Position numbers and translations under genes: made by a program. The notes beneath the pieces are model-generated. The model was not told where the DNA came from. It did no database searches and saw only the letters and a program-made list of their open reading frames with translations. A stretch of 8,784 nt of DNA from an uncultured Porphyromonas sp. (GTDB lineage: Bacteria > Bacteroidota > Bacteroidia > Bacteroidales > Porphyromonadaceae), in assembly GCA_900539765.1 (NCBI GenBank), contig UQDF01000072.1:1-8784 (forward strand), in the 5' to 3' direction. Shown one piece after another: positions 6,381 through 8,784 of the stretch. The stretch's first letter is position 1. The number at the start of each line of letters is the position of its first letter.

Positions 6381-6776
6381 CTAAGCGTCAGGATCTCCCT
6401 GCTGCTTGACCCAGTCAGCGTGCCGTCTGACCACCTCTAGGATGTCCATGTTAAGCACCTTGAGCTGAGCAAAGAGCTCAGGGAGCTCCTCCTCGGTTAG
6501 CACGCGGTAAGCCTCATCGCGTAGGAGCATCTCGGCTGTTTCGGAGACATAGAGACCGAGCCCTTTCTTCGGATAGATGAGTCCCTCGTTTTGCAGGTTC
6601 TCATAAGCTCTAAAGATCGTATTGGCATTGGTCTCCAGCTCGGCAGCTAGCTGGCGCACGCTCGGGATCTGTGTCCCCGCGGGGTACTCGCCCGAGAGAA
6701 TCTTCTCCTTGATGCGCTGCTCTATCTGAGCGTAGATGACTACTTGCGGATTAAAACGAGGTGTGATCATGATCAT
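6381..6776 (-). CDS. GntR-family transcriptional regulator, YtrA-like
   Basis: This is a predicted DNA-binding repressor of 131 residues. An N-terminal winged helix-turn-helix spans about 14-77 and carries GntR hallmarks: IYAQIEQRIKEKILSGEYPAGTQ at its start, then IPSVRQLAAELETNANTI and the wing LIYPKKGLGLYV. The short helical tail (about 80-125), in place of a FadR- or HutC-type effector domain, fits the YtrA subfamily, which usually controls a neighbouring ABC transporter operon. It begins 13 bases after the permease stop, so it is the third and last gene of the minus-strand operon. The start could be Met1 or Met3; both fit and the difference is trivial. The effector and operator are not visible. 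Confidence 0.9.
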   Translation of the reverse strand: MIMITPRFNPQVVIYAQIEQRIKEKILSGEYPAGTQIPSVRQLAAELETNANTIFRAYENLQNEGLIYPKKGLGLYVSETAEMLLRDEAYRVLTEEELPELFAQLKVLNMDILEVVRRHADWVKQQGDPDA

Positions 6777-6789
6777 TAGGTTAGAGAGG

Positions 6790-7665
6790 TTACGCCGTGA
6801 CCTGCTTGCGTCGTAGCGAGCGCAGGCCGAGCCAGATCATCGCAAAGGCGTAGAGGTAGACTGGTATACTCATGGCAAGGAGCGAGATGCTGAGTTCATC
6901 GCCATTGCCCAAGTAGAAGACGAGATAATTCTCCGTCTCATCTGCATCTATATTACCAATGTCTAGTACATGCATCAGCGTACCAACGCCAACCACCGAA
7001 ATAACGAAGATAACAAAGCCGATGCCCATAAAGCGCAGGACTGCACGTAGGGGTTTGCGTGCCGAGATGATACAGTAGAGGTAGGTAGCATAGCTCGCCA
7101 GCTGCCCAGCGATCATCATACTGACAGCCCACGCATATTGTTGCCATTGATTGCCATAGCCTATCGGATCTGTGAGGATCTGTGAGTAGAATTCGAGTAC
7201 TTGACCTCCATCCAGCAGAGCCCGTATAAGCATGTAGATCGTCCAGGCGATTACCCCCAAGATAGGCGTGATGATGTGCAGTACCAGCGTCAGGAGGAGG
7301 AGCGAGATATACTTCTCCGTAGCTGAGGCGGGTATCTGTAGGTAGAGCGGTGAGAGCGGGGCATTGACACGCTGGTTGTAGCTGATCATCACCCCGAGAG
7401 AGACCGCCAGGAGGCTACAGTATAGGCAGGCTATGTAAACAGTTCGAAACTCACCCGCACTCCAACCCATTTCAAAGAGTAAGACGTTCAGTACCGACAC
7501 GATCACTGGCATAAAGGCTGCGAGAAAGCCACCGATCAGGATCTGTATCCACTGTCTATGGTGAAAGGCGAAGTCCAGCCGCAAGAGCTTGCCGAGACGC
7601 TTGAAGCTAAAGGAGCTGACGCCCGTCTTAGGCGCAGCGGTCGTAAGATTAGCAGATTGGTTCAT
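6790..7665 (-). CDS. ABC-2-type transporter permease
   Basis: This 291-residue membrane protein is the predicted membrane partner of the adjacent ABC ATPase. About six hydrophobic helices are visible, near 41-62, 76-96, 120-147, 179-200, 209-233 and 259-280. The N-terminus (1-36) is polar and basic, and the end is LRSLRRKQVTA. The loop motif LQIPASATEKY (109-119) resembles the PAS-EK motif common in Bacteroidetes ABC-2 permeases paired with GntR/YtrA regulators. The frame is open 55 codons further upstream, but that part overlaps the ATPase gene and has no membrane-protein character. The ATG at 7665 overlaps the ATPase stop as ATGA (7662-7665), which fixes the start. The substrate is unknown; related systems respond to cell-envelope stress or antibiotics. 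Confidence 0.82.
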   Translation of the reverse strand: MNQSANLTTAAPKTGVSSFSFKRLGKLLRLDFAFHHRQWIQILIGGFLAAFMPVIVSVLNVLLFEMGWSAGEFRTVYIACLYCSLLAVSLGVMISYNQRVNAPLSPLYLQIPASATEKYISLLLLTLVLHIITPILGVIAWTIYMLIRALLDGGQVLEFYSQILTDPIGYGNQWQQYAWAVSMMIAGQLASYATYLYCIISARKPLRAVLRFMGIGFVIFVISVVGVGTLMHVLDIGNIDADETENYLVFYLGNGDELSISLLAMSIPVYLYAFAMIWLGLRSLRRKQVTA

Positions 7666-8579
7666 AGTGATAGAGGGGCTTGCGGGGTGAGTGTATCGTT
7701 TGCTGGTTGGGATAAGTGCTGTAGCACCGCTTGGGTGTTGTACATCAGAGCGTTGAAGAAGAGCTCCATCGAGAAGCCTCCCGTCTCGGCAGTCTCTGCC
7801 GTGCGGGGCGTCATAACGACCTCTCCCCATACGGAGGGCTCGCTATAGAGCGGTGCTACGTGAGGAGCCTCGGCGGCGGTGCCGCAGTAGAAGGTGCTCT
7901 CGAGGTGAGCGATCGTCTCGTTGCAGATGATCTGGTTTTGGTGTAGCACGACCAGACGATCTATCATTTGCTCTAGGTCACGCACCTGGTGGGTGCTGAT
8001 CAGCACGGTCTGCTCGTCAGAGATGTGCTGCACGAGGAGCTGGCGAAACTTGCTCTTTGACGGGATGTCCAGCCCATTGGTCGGTTCGTCGAGGAGGAGC
8101 AACGGCACCCGCAGAGAGAGCGCCAGCACGAGCGCCACCTTCTTTTTCTGTCCCATCGAGAGGCGGCGCAGGTTGTTGGTGGGTGGCACGTCAAAGTCCT
8201 TCAGCAGCTGACGAGCCAGTGTGGCATCATAGTTTGGGTAAAACTGTCCCGCGCCGTCGAGGTACTGGACGGCAGAGGTGGCGGGTAGCTGCACCTCCTC
8301 GGGGAGGTAGTAGAGCTCTCGGAGAAGTGGCACCGAGCGCTCTCTGCTGGTGTGTCCGAGTACGGAGAGCTCACCGCCCTTAGCTAGGAGCAGTCCTGAG
8401 AGCAGCTTGAGGAGGGTCGTCTTGCCCTCGCCATTTTTGCCTAGTAGCCCTATGATAGAGCCTGCGGGCAGGGTAAAGCTTACACCCTTAAAGAGCGGAT
8501 GCCGGCCATAAGAGAAGCATACCTCCTGAGCCTGCACGAGAGGCTCTGCGGTGAGGTGGGTATCTGAGTTTGAATACAT
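7662..8579 (-). CDS. ABC transporter ATP-binding protein
   Basis: This 305-residue ATPase would energise the adjacent permease. Numbered from the ATG at 8579, it has Walker A GKNGEGKT (47-54), the signature LSMGQKKK (140-147), Walker B LLLLDEPTNGLD (Asp164, Glu165) and H-loop STHQ (His197). The Q-loop region reads LYYLPEEVQLP, with Glu where Gln is usual, as I recall for GntR-linked ABC ATPases of Bacteroidetes. After the nucleotide-binding domain (about 14-225) comes an 80-residue C-terminal extension with no motif I recognise. The frame extends 13 codons upstream to a TTG, but the in-frame ATG at 8579 gives a normal N-terminus and is preferred. It is the first gene of a three-gene operon (ATPase, permease, gntR). 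No exact TAnnTTTG promoter was found upstream on this strand. Confidence 0.92.
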   Translation of the reverse strand: MYSNSDTHLTAEPLVQAQEVCFSYGRHPLFKGVSFTLPAGSIIGLLGKNGEGKTTLLKLLSGLLLAKGGELSVLGHTSRERSVPLLRELYYLPEEVQLPATSAVQYLDGAGQFYPNYDATLARQLLKDFDVPPTNNLRRLSMGQKKKVALVLALSLRVPLLLLDEPTNGLDIPSKSKFRQLLVQHISDEQTVLISTHQVRDLEQMIDRLVVLHQNQIICNETIAHLESTFYCGTAAEAPHVAPLYSEPSVWGEVVMTPRTAETAETGGFSMELFFNALMYNTQAVLQHLSQPANDTLTPQAPLSL

Positions 8580-8633
8580 AATTGTTGCGAAGTTTAGGGG
8601 TCTTATTAGATTCAACAAGACGAGTAACGATTT

Positions 8634-8777
8634 TGTAGGGACGCACGGCTCGTGTCTAGCGGGAGGGCGTCCGTCCCCGTTAAAGGAGACGATATCAATA
8701 CTTGTCTTGCCGTTCTACAACGGACGCACAGATCGTGCGTCCCTACAGGATGTCGTCACGGCTCATGCGTCCGTTGT
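8634..8777. repeat. Cluster of palindromic extragenic repeats
   Basis: Three copies of a roughly 30-base unit alternate in orientation. TGTAGGGACGCACG (8634-8647) is exactly complementary to CGTGCGTCCCTACA (8734-8747). ACAACGGACGCA (8717-8728) is exactly complementary to TGCGTCCGTTGT (8766-8777). The middle copy also folds on itself: GGACGCAC (8722-8729) pairs with GTGCGTCC (8735-8742). No ORF is supported here. It looks like a dispersed REP-like element upstream of the ABC operon, and it may continue past the window edge. Confidence 0.75.
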
Positions 8778-8784
8778 GTCAAAG

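Noticed and set aside
7666..7830. A 55-codon upstream extension of the permease frame
   Set aside because: It overlaps the ATPase C-terminal coding sequence, reads as low-quality basic peptide, and the ATGA start-stop overlap at 7662-7665 marks the natural start.
8580..8618. TTG start for the ABC ATPase, adding 13 residues
   Set aside because: The in-frame ATG at 8579 gives a normal N-terminus, and there is no ribosome-binding evidence favouring TTG.
8634..8777. CRISPR-like array
   Set aside because: The units alternate in orientation, differ in sequence and have irregular spacing (about 60 and under 10 bases); no cas gene is nearby.

Overview
The window looks like chromosomal DNA from a Bacteroidales anaerobe, most likely Porphyromonas (GC near 50%, asaccharolytica/uenonis-like rather than gingivalis). 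This is inferred from the Bacteroidetes-type promoter motif TAnnTTTG upstream of two genes, the lack of Shine-Dalgarno sequences, and the protein families present. The species is not proven.

Layout. Positions 1-222 are a leader with a promoter-like motif. pckA (223-1836, +), ATP-dependent phosphoenolpyruvate carboxykinase, follows and ends in a strong hairpin terminator. A second promoter then drives a three-gene proton-translocating transhydrogenase operon: pntAA (2048-3214, NAD(H)-binding domain I), pntAB (3368-3676, short membrane subunit) and pntB (3673-6237, membrane domain II plus NADP-type domain III). A long near-perfect hairpin and a CTCTAA-rich pyrimidine tract separate pntAA from pntAB. 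pntAB and pntB overlap by ATGA. Beyond pntB are convergent terminators. A minus-strand operon follows, read from right to left: an ABC-transporter ATPase (8579-7662), an ABC-2-type permease (7665-6790, ATGA overlap) and a YtrA-like GntR regulator (6776-6381) as the last gene. The right edge (8634-8777) carries three copies of a palindromic extragenic repeat.

The main discovery candidate is PntB. It is 854 residues, against about 460 for ordinary PntB, because the soluble coenzyme-binding domain III is present three times in tandem. A Lys/Ala/Pro-rich linker joins the first copy to the membrane domain, and Ser/Ala-rich linkers join the copies to each other. A block of 109 residues is identical in all three copies. 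Copies 1 and 3 are identical over 287 nt of DNA, while copy 2 differs from them there by 13 third-position silent changes. This suggests recent gene conversion or re-duplication together with strong protein-level constraint. All three copies carry Asn-Phe-Asp where the classical family has Lys-Arg-Ser, the motif that binds the 2'-phosphate of NADP(H), so coenzyme choice deserves a test.

How the genes may work together. PEP carboxykinase interconverts oxaloacetate and PEP, and transhydrogenase couples NADH/NADPH exchange to the proton gradient. Both suit an amino-acid-fermenting anaerobe, but each has its own promoter and terminator, so co-regulation is not shown. The ABC/GntR operon appears to be an independent export or stress-response module.
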